Source: Bacteroidales bacterium
GTDB lineage: Bacteria; Bacteroidota; Bacteroidia; Bacteroidales; UBA932
DNA: 64,000 nucleotides
Assembly (NCBI GenBank): GCA_017550025.1
Contig: JAFYLU010000041.1
Location: forward strand, 1-64,000
Reading direction: 5' to 3'
This document shows, piece by piece, positions 41,946 through 50,828 of the stretch. Each line of letters begins with the position of its first letter. Position 1 is the stretch's first letter. Under the pieces are notes generated by a model, which was given only the letters and a program-made list of their open reading frames with translations, was not told where the DNA came from and made no database searches. Made by a program: the position numbers and the translations under genes.

Positions 41946-43643
41946 TTACTGTTCGATATCCACGCCCTGGTGAACAATCTTCCAAGAAAGAACGTTGATT
42001 CTTGCAGCGACATAAGACTCCTGCTCGAGTTCTGGATACTCTGGAGTCACGATATTGCTGTTAGGGATGAATACCGGTGTACCATAACCCTTGATTGAAT
42101 TGACATTAATCTGGTATACATGGTTACGAACTACACCGTACTTTGCAGCAGCTGTTCCTAAGTGCTCAATATCTATATAATAATATGTCTGGCCTGATTT
42201 ATAGTATAGTGCAGGCTGAATATTATCAAGATATGCATTGATAGCTACAGAGTTAGGGTTATTTGCGTTTGAATCATGATCACCAAATGACACATAACCG
42301 TTTTCTGAACTATACTGATACCACTTCCTCATAAGTCCTTGAGTAGAAAGCTGGAAGCAGACCTCATACGCTTCACCAACACCGACAATGTTTACACATT
42401 CAAGATCTTCAGGAGTTATATTCTTATATACACCAGTAGATTCTTCATAGAAGATAGTATAAGTCATAGTATTGGCAACTGCAGTCAAAAGGTCTTCTTC
42501 ACCAATGAAATATTTACCATACCAACGAGCAAGTGGAAGTGCCTCATAATCACCTTCAGACTTTTCTTTCATGAGTTGTCCCTTGAGAATCACCTTAGTC
42601 CTTGGATCTGTAGTTCCTGAAACCTGATTGGTGTTTTCTGCACAATAAGCAGCCGAACCTACTTTAAATCCATGATTTGTCTCATAGCTCTCAGGCTTTT
42701 CTGTATATTCCCACGCAAATGTATCATTCATTGCAGTTGACTGAGAAATTGCCCAATAACTACGGAAGTATGGAATATCATTCCATGTGAGTCCAAGGGT
42801 TGAGACATCCCATGAAGGATTGATATTCTTGAGAAGGTTAGATTCCTGATAATCGTTATATAGTTCCCAACCTACAATTTTGACATACACATCTTTACTA
42901 TGTGCGCCCAGAGTACTTAGATAGTCAATAGGCTTCTGCACATTGTAGATATTATCAGTACCATTAACCTTGCCTGCTGCATTAAGAACAACCTTTGCTG
43001 CAACTCTCTCGACGTAAATATCGACTGGGCTGTTTTCTGCATCAGCTGCTGTGGTCTTTATATTGTCTGTACTTATCGGAGCGACATCAATGATTTTATT
43101 TGTGCCATCCATGTATACAGCATTACTCATAACAAAGTCTCCTTTTTCATTGCGCAGAGAATTTGCATATATCTCATTATGAAGATCGGTAAGTGTATAT
43201 GTCTTGTCATCAGGTGTCCAGTTAAGCACTGCAACAATCTGATTAGGGTACTGTCCCTTATAGTTCTTAAGCACAAGGACAGCGTTTGTCACATCAGAAA
43301 TATTCTCTAACGCATTTTCTTTTGATGCTTCCAGACCAGTAAGTATCAGATGATTTGTCTCTCCGACCTGACCGGTACCGTCAGCTGTAACATTGAACGG
43401 GACATTATCTCTAAAGAAGAAGAAATGCGCAGATGTAATTTTACGCTCATCATCAGTACCATCCTCATAACCGCCAGCAGGATCTCCATTTGAGCGAGTA
43501 TCAAGATCAGCGGACATAAGATTGATAGAGATGAAAGACTCCTCAATCTCACCGTTCTGCACAGGAGCATTGGTGTCGTCCATTTTTTCTGCACAAGCGG
43601 CAAATCCAAGGGCCGCAAGGGCAACAAATAAATATTTTTTCAT
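41946..43643 (-). CDS. Mfa1-family major fimbrial subunit, paralogue 3
   Basis: The 565-residue lipoprotein (GFAACAEK, Cys17) is the third of three tandem paralogues. Mature-form features are LDTRSNG with Arg50 (the position where Arg/Lys-specific proteases cut P. gingivalis Mfa1 near residue 49), SAHFFFFRDN near 72, VYVERVAAKVVL-like YVERVAAKV near 207, and the conserved last strand YVAARINVLSWKIVHQ. In type V pili removal of the N-terminal strand lets the C-terminal strand of the next subunit insert. It is 17 bases after paralogue 2. Confidence 0.9.
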   Translation of the reverse strand: MKKYLFVALAALGFAACAEKMDDTNAPVQNGEIEESFISINLMSADLDTRSNGDPAGGYEDGTDDERKITSAHFFFFRDNVPFNVTADGTGQVGETNHLILTGLEASKENALENISDVTNAVLVLKNYKGQYPNQIVAVLNWTPDDKTYTLTDLHNEIYANSLRNEKGDFVMSNAVYMDGTNKIIDVAPISTDNIKTTAADAENSPVDIYVERVAAKVVLNAAGKVNGTDNIYNVQKPIDYLSTLGAHSKDVYVKIVGWELYNDYQESNLLKNINPSWDVSTLGLTWNDIPYFRSYWAISQSTAMNDTFAWEYTEKPESYETNHGFKVGSAAYCAENTNQVSGTTDPRTKVILKGQLMKEKSEGDYEALPLARWYGKYFIGEEDLLTAVANTMTYTIFYEESTGVYKNITPEDLECVNIVGVGEAYEVCFQLSTQGLMRKWYQYSSENGYVSFGDHDSNANNPNSVAINAYLDNIQPALYYKSGQTYYYIDIEHLGTAAAKYGVVRNHVYQINVNSIKGYGTPVFIPNSNIVTPEYPELEQESYVAARINVLSWKIVHQGVDIEQ

Positions 43644-43660
43644 TTTGTTCTGTTTTTTAA

Positions 43661-45262
43661 TTATTCTACTGAATAATCATGCTTGACAACTTTCCATGAA
43701 AGGATGCGAACATCAGCCGCCACATATGAAGTACCTTCCTCAGGATGTTCTGGAGTGATAAAATTAGTTTCCGGATCAAATACCGGAGTACCGAATCCAG
43801 TTACATCGGTGACATTGACCTTATAGATGTGATTGCGGATGATTCCAAACTCAGATTCAGAATCTTTGGCGCCAAAATGTCTGATGTCGGTATAATAATA
43901 TGTCTGACCATACTTGTAAAGAAGGGCTGGTTCGACAGCGGCAAGGTCCTTATTTACTTCGTCATCTGTAGCAGTCTGATACTCACCTGACTGACTGCGG
44001 ATATACCAGTCTTTATTTTTACCGGCTTCAGAAAGCTGGAAAAACACTTCGTAAGTTTCAATCTCCACACCTGAAGGAGCTTCATCTGCCTCGACAGTCA
44101 TAAGATCATCAGGTTCGATGCTCTTGTAAAGATCACTTTTCTTAAAGAAGAACTGACTTGCAAGAAGGCTTGCAACCTCCTTGCGTAGAGTATTCTCTCC
44201 TGCATAGTAATGTCCAAACCATCTTGCCACCTCCATGGAAGTGCCGTCTTCCTTCACAAGTCGAGCCTTGATGATGACTTTAGTACGAAAATCATTACGT
44301 GTGTTTTCTGCACAGTACGCAATACCATTGACCGGACTGAGACCGTCATTCTTCCAATCAAACTTGTTATCTGGGAATTCTCCTGTCTTGGATGCTGCCC
44401 AATATGAACGGTATCTTAAAGGATCATTCCAGAGAAATCCCACCACATCGCTTCCCCACTGCTGTGGATAGATATGCTTAAGGAGATATGACTGTTCGTA
44501 ATCATTATATAGCTCCCACCCGAGGACTTTGACATACACAGGTATATTGGCTACGGTCGTATGAAGATCAAATGTATTATCCCTTCCAGCCACATCACCA
44601 GTAGCTGTCAGCTCTACCTTTGCAGACACTCGTTCCACATAGATATTCACCGGATTTGTCTTAGCTTCAGCCTCCGACTTTCCAATATTGGTTTCAGTCA
44701 ACACACTAGCCTTGATTATTTTGCCCTGCATGTCTGCATAAACAGAGTTGCTCATTACAAAATTACCAGTAGCATTGCGAAGATTTGAAAGATATTCAGT
44801 GAGATTCTGGAGCGTGTAGGAAGTCTGAGGAGCTGTCACATCCCAGTTCAGTACAGCAACAATGTGTGTCGGGTATTGCCCCTTATAGTTGTCAAATACG
44901 AGAACCTTATCCATTACATCTGATACATTCGGTCCCTCAAAAGGCTCATTGGTCTCATCGGGCTGTAACCCTGTCGGATTTATTGTTACCGAGAGATAAT
45001 TGTTGCCTTCCGCATTTACAGCAAACGCGGATCCGTCTGAGTTGAACAGGAAGAAATGTGCAGTATTGACATAACGCTCTGCTTCTGTGCCATATTCATA
45101 GTCATCAGATGTACGAGTTCCCATATCATCAGACCTCAAGGTTACTGATATATATGACCTTTCCAGCTCCCCTTTCTGATCAGGGGAACTGGTGTCGGTC
45201 AACTTTTCAGCACATCCTGCAAGGCCGAATGCTGCAAGAGTTATGAATAAGTATCTTTTCAT
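43661..45262 (-). CDS. Mfa1-family major fimbrial subunit, paralogue 2
   Basis: The 533-residue lipoprotein (GLAGCAEK, Cys17) has the same plan as its neighbours: MGTRTSDD with Arg50 as probable maturation site, NTAHFFLFNSDG, YVERVSAKVELT, GIIRNHIYKVNV and the last strand YVAADVRILSWKVV. It differs enough from paralogues 1 and 3 to be an old duplication. It follows paralogue 1 by 23 bases. Confidence 0.9.
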   Translation of the reverse strand: MKRYLFITLAAFGLAGCAEKLTDTSSPDQKGELERSYISVTLRSDDMGTRTSDDYEYGTEAERYVNTAHFFLFNSDGSAFAVNAEGNNYLSVTINPTGLQPDETNEPFEGPNVSDVMDKVLVFDNYKGQYPTHIVAVLNWDVTAPQTSYTLQNLTEYLSNLRNATGNFVMSNSVYADMQGKIIKASVLTETNIGKSEAEAKTNPVNIYVERVSAKVELTATGDVAGRDNTFDLHTTVANIPVYVKVLGWELYNDYEQSYLLKHIYPQQWGSDVVGFLWNDPLRYRSYWAASKTGEFPDNKFDWKNDGLSPVNGIAYCAENTRNDFRTKVIIKARLVKEDGTSMEVARWFGHYYAGENTLRKEVASLLASQFFFKKSDLYKSIEPDDLMTVEADEAPSGVEIETYEVFFQLSEAGKNKDWYIRSQSGEYQTATDDEVNKDLAAVEPALLYKYGQTYYYTDIRHFGAKDSESEFGIIRNHIYKVNVTDVTGFGTPVFDPETNFITPEHPEEGTSYVAADVRILSWKVVKHDYSVE

Positions 45263-45285
45263 CTATGATGTTCAGGTAGATTCTG

Positions 45286-46863
45286 TTATTTGAGTTCGTA
45301 ATTATGCTCAACAAGTCTCCATGAAAGGATGTTGACCTGGGCAGCAACATATGTTACGATATCAGTTGGCTTTTCGAGATTGATGAAGTCTGATGTTCCG
45401 TTGTATACAGGTGTACCGTATCCTGTGATGTCAGTAATGTGCACCTTGTAGATATGGTTACGTACTACACCGAACTCACCTGTCTTTTCAGGTGCACCAA
45501 GGTGCTTGATGTCTGTCCAGTAGTAAGTCATACCGTCGTTGTATACGAGAGCCGGCTGAACTGCAGCAAGAGCTGTGTTGAATGCAGCATCTTCAAGAGC
45601 TGAATAGTTTCCTCCTTCATACTTGTACCAGTTCTTTCCCTCGCCTGTTGTTGAAAGCTGGAAATAAACCTCATATGCCTTTGCATCAGTCACAAGGCGG
45701 TCAACGCACTTGAGGTCCTCTGGCTTGATGCCTGTAAATGCAGAGCCGTCAGGAGATGAGTAGTATGTATTCTTAAGAGTGTTTGCAACAACTGTAAGAA
45801 GGTCAGCCTCATCGATATAATCCTTACCATACCAGTTTACGACCTCTACCGGCTTGTTGTCAGCGTCTACGAGCTGTGCCTTAACCACAACCTTTGTACG
45901 AACGTCAGCTTCCTCTGTCCATGTGCGTGTGTTCTCGCCGCAGTACACATAACCGTCAATCGGAGTGTTTTTTTCAGTGTTCCATGCAAATGTGTTGTTC
46001 TCGAAATCCTTGCCGAGAGACTGTGCCCAGTATGAACGGTGCCAGTCAGAATCGTTCCAGTTGAAGCCGAGATCTGTCCATTTAGTAGGGTCGATTCTCT
46101 TGATGAGCCATGACTCCTGATAGTCATTGTAAAGCTCAAAGCCCTTGATCTGTGCATAGATAGGCTTTCCTTCGATTTCCTTCTCTATGGCGAACTTTCC
46201 ATTATTTTTTGCTGTGAACACCACCTTTGCAGCGACGCGCTCTACATGGATTGTCACAGGATTTGCAAGAGCATCTTCTTTAGTCTTTCCGATGTTTGCA
46301 AGTGTAAGGTCGAAAGCGTCGATCTTCTGGTTTGCCTTGTCAGCATACACAGCGTTGCTCATTACATAACCGTCTGTATCGTTTCCGAGTTCAGATACCT
46401 TAGCCCTGAGGTTTTCAAGAGTGTAAGAGTTGTTTTCAGGAGTCCAGTTGATCACAGCGAGGAGCTGGTCAGGATACTCGCCCTTATAGTTCTGGAGGAC
46501 GAGGACTGCATTCTTGACATCAGATATGTTGTTCATATCTGACTGGGTACCTTGCAGATCCACCTCAAGGTAGTTTCTTGTACCTGCATTTGTGGAAGTG
46601 GTTCCGTCAAAAGCTACAGGGAAGGCAGCGCCATCCTTGAAGAAGAATACATAAGCAGACTTCACTGCACGCTCTTCATCTCGTCCGAGTTCATACACGC
46701 CATCCGGATTAGTGCCGGCCTTTGTGTTCATGTCGTCAGCTGCAAATGAAATTGCGACATAAGACTCTTCCAACTCACCATTCTGATGGTTGTTTTCAAG
46801 TCCCTTGTCTGCGCAGGCAGCAGCAGTCAATCCTGCGGCCGCAAGCAAAAGATACTTTTTCAT
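45286..46863 (-). CDS. Mfa1-family major fimbrial subunit, paralogue 1
   Basis: The 525-residue lipoprotein (TAAACADK, Cys17) has Lys48 (MNTKAGT) in place of the Arg50 seen in the other two, plus KSAYVFFFKDG, HVERVAAKVVFT, GVVRNHIYKVHI and the final YVAAQVNILSWRLV strand. It is the first of the three subunit genes behind the operon promoter and therefore probably the most expressed. Its G+C content and codon use are a little higher than in paralogues 2 and 3 by eye. Confidence 0.9.
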   Translation of the reverse strand: MKKYLLLAAAGLTAAACADKGLENNHQNGELEESYVAISFAADDMNTKAGTNPDGVYELGRDEERAVKSAYVFFFKDGAAFPVAFDGTTSTNAGTRNYLEVDLQGTQSDMNNISDVKNAVLVLQNYKGEYPDQLLAVINWTPENNSYTLENLRAKVSELGNDTDGYVMSNAVYADKANQKIDAFDLTLANIGKTKEDALANPVTIHVERVAAKVVFTAKNNGKFAIEKEIEGKPIYAQIKGFELYNDYQESWLIKRIDPTKWTDLGFNWNDSDWHRSYWAQSLGKDFENNTFAWNTEKNTPIDGYVYCGENTRTWTEEADVRTKVVVKAQLVDADNKPVEVVNWYGKDYIDEADLLTVVANTLKNTYYSSPDGSAFTGIKPEDLKCVDRLVTDAKAYEVYFQLSTTGEGKNWYKYEGGNYSALEDAAFNTALAAVQPALVYNDGMTYYWTDIKHLGAPEKTGEFGVVRNHIYKVHITDITGYGTPVYNGTSDFINLEKPTDIVTYVAAQVNILSWRLVEHNYELK

Positions 46864-46901
46864 AACAGTGTTGATTAATTGATTTGTTAATATTATTTAA
46901 T

Positions 46902-48350
46902 TTAATTGTCTGTTGTCATCTTATAGAGGAATCTGTTCTTTGCAATTTCCTGCAGAGCTGTCTCTGCCTGACGGATTCCCTGCTTTAACGCCTGCTTCAG
47001 GTATGGCCTTGCAGCGTCGTAATCGTCCATATATACTTCAAGAGCTCCTCTTGCATATGTTGCTTCCGGAAGTTCTCTGGCCTTTTCAAGATAACGCAAT
47101 GCCCTTCTGTAGTCTTTCCGCAGGATAGCGGAATTGGCTGCATTGAGGTTCGCTACAGGATCTTCAGGGTACATTCGTACAGCGGTTTCAAAAAGCTCGT
47201 TGAATTCTTCGCTTCCGGACTCGTATGTCTGCGCAAGTATATAGAACTCTTCGAGAGAGAGCTTCTGCGGCGAGACCTTGTAGATCCTTTCTATTTCGTC
47301 CGGAGTCACATATGACCTGATCGTGTATTCGATCCTGTAGTCCGAATGGCGGAGGGTCGGATAGCAGTAGTCGAGAAGATGTCTGTAGTCATCTTTGTAT
47401 CTGCTCTTGATTATCCATTCCTTTGTGTCAGGGTCGCGGTCCGAGCGGATGGCTTCGAGGATGAGGTCCTTGTTTGGAAGTGACGAGGCCATTACATATT
47501 CTTCGAGTCCGGCCCAGTCTTCCGGTTCAAATGAAGTAGTGATGATGCCGTCGGCGAAATGATACAGATTCTGGATATAGTCCTTGAGGGATGCAGTTCG
47601 TCCCTTTGCAAGTCGCCTGTTGTTTTCGTACGGGCTTTCAGGCGATGCGAAACCCTTGATAGACACTGACCTGATGATGATGTCATCGTCTTTCTTTACC
47701 GAATCGATGGTGCCGGTGATCTTCGCAAGCTCGACCTTGTTGTTGCGGTAGTCCGGCTGGATGTTCATGCGGCTCACAGGGAAGTCGATATATGCTGTTC
47801 CGCTGATCTCGCGTGTCTTCTGCACTTCATGTTCCGGCCTGATGTATATGAGTTCAGGATAGAAAGGAGCCAAAGGGAATCTTTCTACAAGTTCAGACGA
47901 ACTTACCATGGCAGAATTGCCGCAGCAGCCGAAGTCTGTGCGGATGACAGTGAGCGAGCATCCGTCCATCCAGTTCATGAAATGAGCAGATGTGGAATAA
48001 TTGATGACCGCATCACGGATATCTGACGGGGTATATGTCTCATCTTTCTTGTCAGTAGGCTTGATGTCATTATTACGCTGATAGAAGATCCTTCTGTTTC
48101 GGCCGTAGACACCGATAGATTTGAGCTTGAGAGTATCCGGTCCGTTGGTTATGCATGGGGTAAGCACCACTACCTGCGTACCTTTGACATTCACATCAGT
48201 GAGGTCGATGTCCATGTCTACATTGATATATCCGTCGCGGACCTCAAGAGTAAGGTCTGTTACCTCGAAGTCTTCGATCTTCTGTGCCTGACCATAAAAT
48301 ATATTGGACAGGACTGCCACTGCAGATAATATGATATGTCTGTACTTCAT
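46902..48350 (-). CDS. DUF3868 protein with OmpA-like and TPR regions
   Basis: The 482-residue secreted protein (signal ending about FYGQA) has the DUF3868 domain first (KIEDFEVTDLTLEVRDGYIN), an OmpA-like middle (VSIKGFASPESPYENNRRLA, about residue 222) and tetratricopeptide-like helices at the end (AANSAILRKDYRRALRYLEK). DUF3868 proteins accompany DUF3575 proteins at the head of Bacteroidales fimbrial operons. They are thought to belong to the outer-membrane part of assembly; exact role unknown. Confidence 0.85.
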   Translation of the reverse strand: MKYRHIILSAVAVLSNIFYGQAQKIEDFEVTDLTLEVRDGYINVDMDIDLTDVNVKGTQVVVLTPCITNGPDTLKLKSIGVYGRNRRIFYQRNNDIKPTDKKDETYTPSDIRDAVINYSTSAHFMNWMDGCSLTVIRTDFGCCGNSAMVSSSELVERFPLAPFYPELIYIRPEHEVQKTREISGTAYIDFPVSRMNIQPDYRNNKVELAKITGTIDSVKKDDDIIIRSVSIKGFASPESPYENNRRLAKGRTASLKDYIQNLYHFADGIITTSFEPEDWAGLEEYVMASSLPNKDLILEAIRSDRDPDTKEWIIKSRYKDDYRHLLDYCYPTLRHSDYRIEYTIRSYVTPDEIERIYKVSPQKLSLEEFYILAQTYESGSEEFNELFETAVRMYPEDPVANLNAANSAILRKDYRRALRYLEKARELPEATYARGALEVYMDDYDAARPYLKQALKQGIRQAETALQEIAKNRFLYKMTTDN

Positions 48351-48361
48351 CTTTCAGCTGT

Positions 48362-48949
48362 TTAGAATAGGAAAACGAGATTGACTGCCGCCTTGGTAGG
48401 GCCCACGTAGTGGTGGATGTTGCTGTCGATGCGCTGTCCGCATCCGGTGCATGCGAATGTGTCATAGTCAAGACAGATGTAGCCTAAACCGGCTTCAAGC
48501 TCAAGGTTCATATGGCGGGAAAGCATGAATGCGAAGCCATATGCGACTCCGGCACCATAGGCGTAGCCCTGGTATCGGTTGTCTGACAGACGGGAGAAGT
48601 CCGTTCCAATAAAAGACAGATTGTTATCTATATTGCCGATATTGAATGCCGCACCGATAAGATGCGTGCCGATGAAATGGCGTGAGAATCTGTCGCAGAA
48701 CCAATAGCGGGCCTCGGGCTGAACCATCCAATGTTTCCATTTGGTGTGGTCGTCCTTGCTCCATGCATTCAGGTTGCCTGAAAGGTCAAGAGTCCATTTG
48801 GGAGCCAGTCCGACTTCCAATCCTGCATTTATTGTTGCTGTTGCATCATATATCAGGTTTGTCTTCACAGCAACATTCTGTGCCTGCGTTTTAACCGCCC
48901 CTAACGTAAAGAAAAGGGCAATCAGGCAAAGAGTAACTTTGTATTTCAT
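48362..48949 (-). CDS. DUF3575 outer-membrane protein
   Basis: The 195-residue protein has a signal peptide (to about VKTQAQ) followed by the DUF3575 start NVAVKTNLIYDATATINAGL and a small beta-barrel pattern (MNLELEAGLGYICLDYD) ending in aromatic VNLVFLF. It is the first gene of the fimbrial operon, 11 bases before the DUF3868 gene. Two cysteines in CTGCGQ near residue 171 are a noticeable feature. Confidence 0.87.
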   Translation of the reverse strand: MKYKVTLCLIALFFTLGAVKTQAQNVAVKTNLIYDATATINAGLEVGLAPKWTLDLSGNLNAWSKDDHTKWKHWMVQPEARYWFCDRFSRHFIGTHLIGAAFNIGNIDNNLSFIGTDFSRLSDNRYQGYAYGAGVAYGFAFMLSRHMNLELEAGLGYICLDYDTFACTGCGQRIDSNIHHYVGPTKAAVNLVFLF

Positions 48950-49010
48950 TATTATCTCAATTTGGCCGGGTGGGTTCGGTGAATCAGTGTGCGCCCACTC
49001 ATAGAATATG

Positions 49011-49018
49011 CAAATATA
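49011..49018 (-). promoter_or_regulatory. -7 promoter box of the fimbrial operon
   Basis: Minus-strand TATATTTG lies 61 bases before the DUF3575 start. The -33 region is AT-rich without a clean TTTG (TTTA at 49034-49037), so promoter strength may depend on upstream DNA. Confidence 0.6.
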
Positions 49019-49043
49019 GTAATTAAATTAATTTAAATACTTA

Positions 49044-49053
49044 CCCCCCCCCC
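49044..49053. repeat. C10 homopolymer tract upstream of the fimbrial promoter
   Basis: Ten consecutive C (G on the transcribed minus strand) begin 25 bases upstream of the -7 box, at about -40 to -49 relative to the likely transcript start. Such tracts gain or lose bases by slipped-strand mispairing. Confidence 0.85.
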
Positions 49054-49162
49054 TTAAAAATCGCCCCCAAAGTACATTCTTTTCGCGATTTGGATAATCA
49101 GGACGATGCTGCGGCATCACAAATAAGTTGTCGTCAAAGAAAAGGCTATTTAGTCAGCGACG

Positions 49163-49342
49163 ATGGCTAAAAACAGGATAATTACACGGATTTTAAGGAT
49201 CGTCGTCAAAAAATCAGGCATTTCTTGGGCGAGAATGAAATCGCACTTCCGCAACATCCTGAAGTTCGATGCACTGCAGCTGATAATGGCCGGACAGTTC
49301 TTCATCGTATCTGAAATAGTTACGTCATGTCAGGGATGTTGA
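49163..49342 (+). CDS. Possible 59-residue open reading frame in the fimbrial upstream region
   Basis: The 529-base gap 48950-49478 holds the fimbrial promoter, the C10 tract and this small frame. It encodes a basic protein (MAKNRIITRILRIVVKK at the start, then KFDALQLIMAGQFFIV and SEIVTSCQGC). No family is recognised and no clear ribosome-binding site is seen. It may be a remnant or noncoding. Confidence 0.2.
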   Translation: MAKNRIITRILRIVVKKSGISWARMKSHFRNILKFDALQLIMAGQFFIVSEIVTSCQGC

Positions 49343-49478
49343 GTGTAAACAGGAATATTGATGCCATATTTTTCATAAATTTGAATATGAAAATGATATA
49401 TTACATATCTTTGAAAAATATATCAACTGATACGGAGAATAATTTATCCGCTGGATTTCACTATAAATTCCTCTGAAT

Positions 49479-50498
49479 ATGTTAGTATGTCTTTGCATAA
49501 TTGCCGGTCTTATACTGGCCCTTATACCGCATATTCTCTGGTTTCTTGGTTGGATAGGCTGCAGGATTGCAGGTGTCAGCCTGCCATACAGCTGTTTTGG
49601 ATTAGCAGCTCTGACTATTGTAATCCTGTTCTGGTGCACACTTGCATACGGTTATTTCATAGGCAGGTGGAAGGTGGAGTCTGTTGCCATAGAATATGCG
49701 CATAAGGATATCCCTGAAGCTTTCGACGGATTCAAGATCGTGCACATATCTGACCTGCATCTGTCAACTTTTGACGACTCTCCGGAGCGGCTCAACACCT
49801 TCATCGATGAGATTAACCGCCACTCCCCTGACCTGGTCTGCTTTACGGGAGACATGGTCACAGTCGGAAGAAGCGAAGCTGAACCCTATACTGACATTCT
49901 GAAGAATATATCTTCCGGACACGGGGTCCTTTCAGTGCTTGGAAATCACGACTTTATGATCTATGGGTTCAATCCACGAGATGACAGGGACAAGGCTGTC
50001 GAAGACCTTGCCGAATATCAGGAAGATGTCCTTGGATGGAATCTCCTCCGGAACGAAAGCGCAGTCATAGAGGCAGAAGACGGCTCCATCATCACTTTCC
50101 TTGGGGTGGACAATGCTAATTTCGACAACCAGGGCTTCCGGACCATCCATAAGGGAGACCTGAAGAAAGCCATGGATGGAACTGACGGATTCAGGATACT
50201 TCTGTCTCATGATCCGAGTCATTGGAGAGCGGAGGTCCTTCCTGCAACAGACATTCCCCTGACACTTTCAGGACACACCCATAGCGCGCAGATCAGGATC
50301 TTGGGCTGGACACCTGCAGAATGGTCTTTCAAGGAGACAGCAGGCAGATATGACAATGAGGAACAGACCCTGTACATCAATACTGGCCTCGGATGCACGG
50401 CTCCGTTCCGTCTTGGCGTGAATCCAGAAGTGACAGTAATAACCCTCCGCTCTGCAGGTAATTGCGAAAAAAAGGAAAAAGTTTTCAACAAAATGTAG
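49479..50498 (+). CDS. Membrane-anchored metallophosphoesterase (YkuE/YaeI type)
   Basis: The 339-residue protein has two N-terminal membrane segments (about 1-30 and 38-60) and a calcineurin-like domain: KIVHISDLHLSTF near residue 86, CFTGDMV near 120, LGNHD near 149, LLSHDPSHW near 246 and LSGHTHSAQ near 265. Relatives act on phospholipid-type substrates at the membrane. It is a single gene, divergent from the fimbrial operon and followed by tRNA-Thr. Confidence 0.88.
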   Translation: MLVCLCIIAGLILALIPHILWFLGWIGCRIAGVSLPYSCFGLAALTIVILFWCTLAYGYFIGRWKVESVAIEYAHKDIPEAFDGFKIVHISDLHLSTFDDSPERLNTFIDEINRHSPDLVCFTGDMVTVGRSEAEPYTDILKNISSGHGVLSVLGNHDFMIYGFNPRDDRDKAVEDLAEYQEDVLGWNLLRNESAVIEAEDGSIITFLGVDNANFDNQGFRTIHKGDLKKAMDGTDGFRILLSHDPSHWRAEVLPATDIPLTLSGHTHSAQIRILGWTPAEWSFKETAGRYDNEEQTLYINTGLGCTAPFRLGVNPEVTVITLRSAGNCEKKEKVFNKM

Positions 50499-50553
50499 GA
50501 GTTGTCGGAAAAAGTCGTATATTTGCACTCCCTTTTTAAAAGGAAGCACAATT

Positions 50554-50627
50554 GCCGATGTAGCTCAGTTGGCCAGAGCACGTGATTTGTAATCTCGGGG
50601 TCGTGGGTTCGACTCCCTCCATCGGCT
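50554..50627 (+). tRNA. tRNA-Thr (anticodon TGT)
   Basis: The 74-base cloverleaf has acceptor GCCGATG/CATCGGC with discriminator T, D stem GCTC/GAGC, anticodon loop TTTGTAA and T loop TTCGACT. CCA is not encoded. Two stems each contain a T-T mismatch: the third pair of the anticodon stem (CGTGA/TCTCG) and the second pair of the T stem (GTGGG/CCCTC). Confidence 0.95.
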
Positions 50628-50630
50628 CTT

Positions 50631-50668
50631 AAAAGTCTTAAAGTTCAACACTTTAAGACTTTTTTCTT
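50631..50668 (+). terminator. Intrinsic terminator after tRNA-Thr
   Basis: AAAGTCTTAAAGT pairs with ACTTTAAGACTTT around TCAAC and runs into TTTTCTTTT, 4 bases after the tRNA. Confidence 0.9.
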
Positions 50669-50744
50669 TTCAGATAAATTCTTAATCCCCCTCCAATTCC
50701 CACAGATCGTGGCCGCTTTGCTTGACTAATTCAGATAAAAAGTT

Positions 50745-50784
50745 TATTTTTGTTTGATATATGCGTACGCGCGCGTACACGCAT
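50745..50784 (+). promoter_or_regulatory. Promoter and palindromic operator of the uronate operon
   Basis: TATTTTTG (50745-50752) fits the -7 consensus. Immediately downstream, where transcription should start, lies the perfect 14-bp palindrome GTACGCGCGCGTAC (50764-50777), extended by ATGC and ACGCAT. This is a likely repressor site. It is 45 bases before the kduD start. Confidence 0.6.
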
Positions 50785-50828
50785 GAATTCAGGCTGACTA
50801 CAATAATTAATAAACAACTGACTGTATT

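Noticed and set aside
49129..49223. Imperfect direct repeat (GTCGTCAAA...GGC.ATTT) at 49131 and 49202
   Set aside because: Only about 17 of 22 bases agree after the shared GTCGTCAAA and no further copy was seen; too weak to call a repeat.
48950..49478. Invertible promoter upstream of the fimbrial operon
   Set aside because: I looked for inverted repeats flanking the promoter and found none longer than a few bases; the C10 tract is the better candidate for variation.
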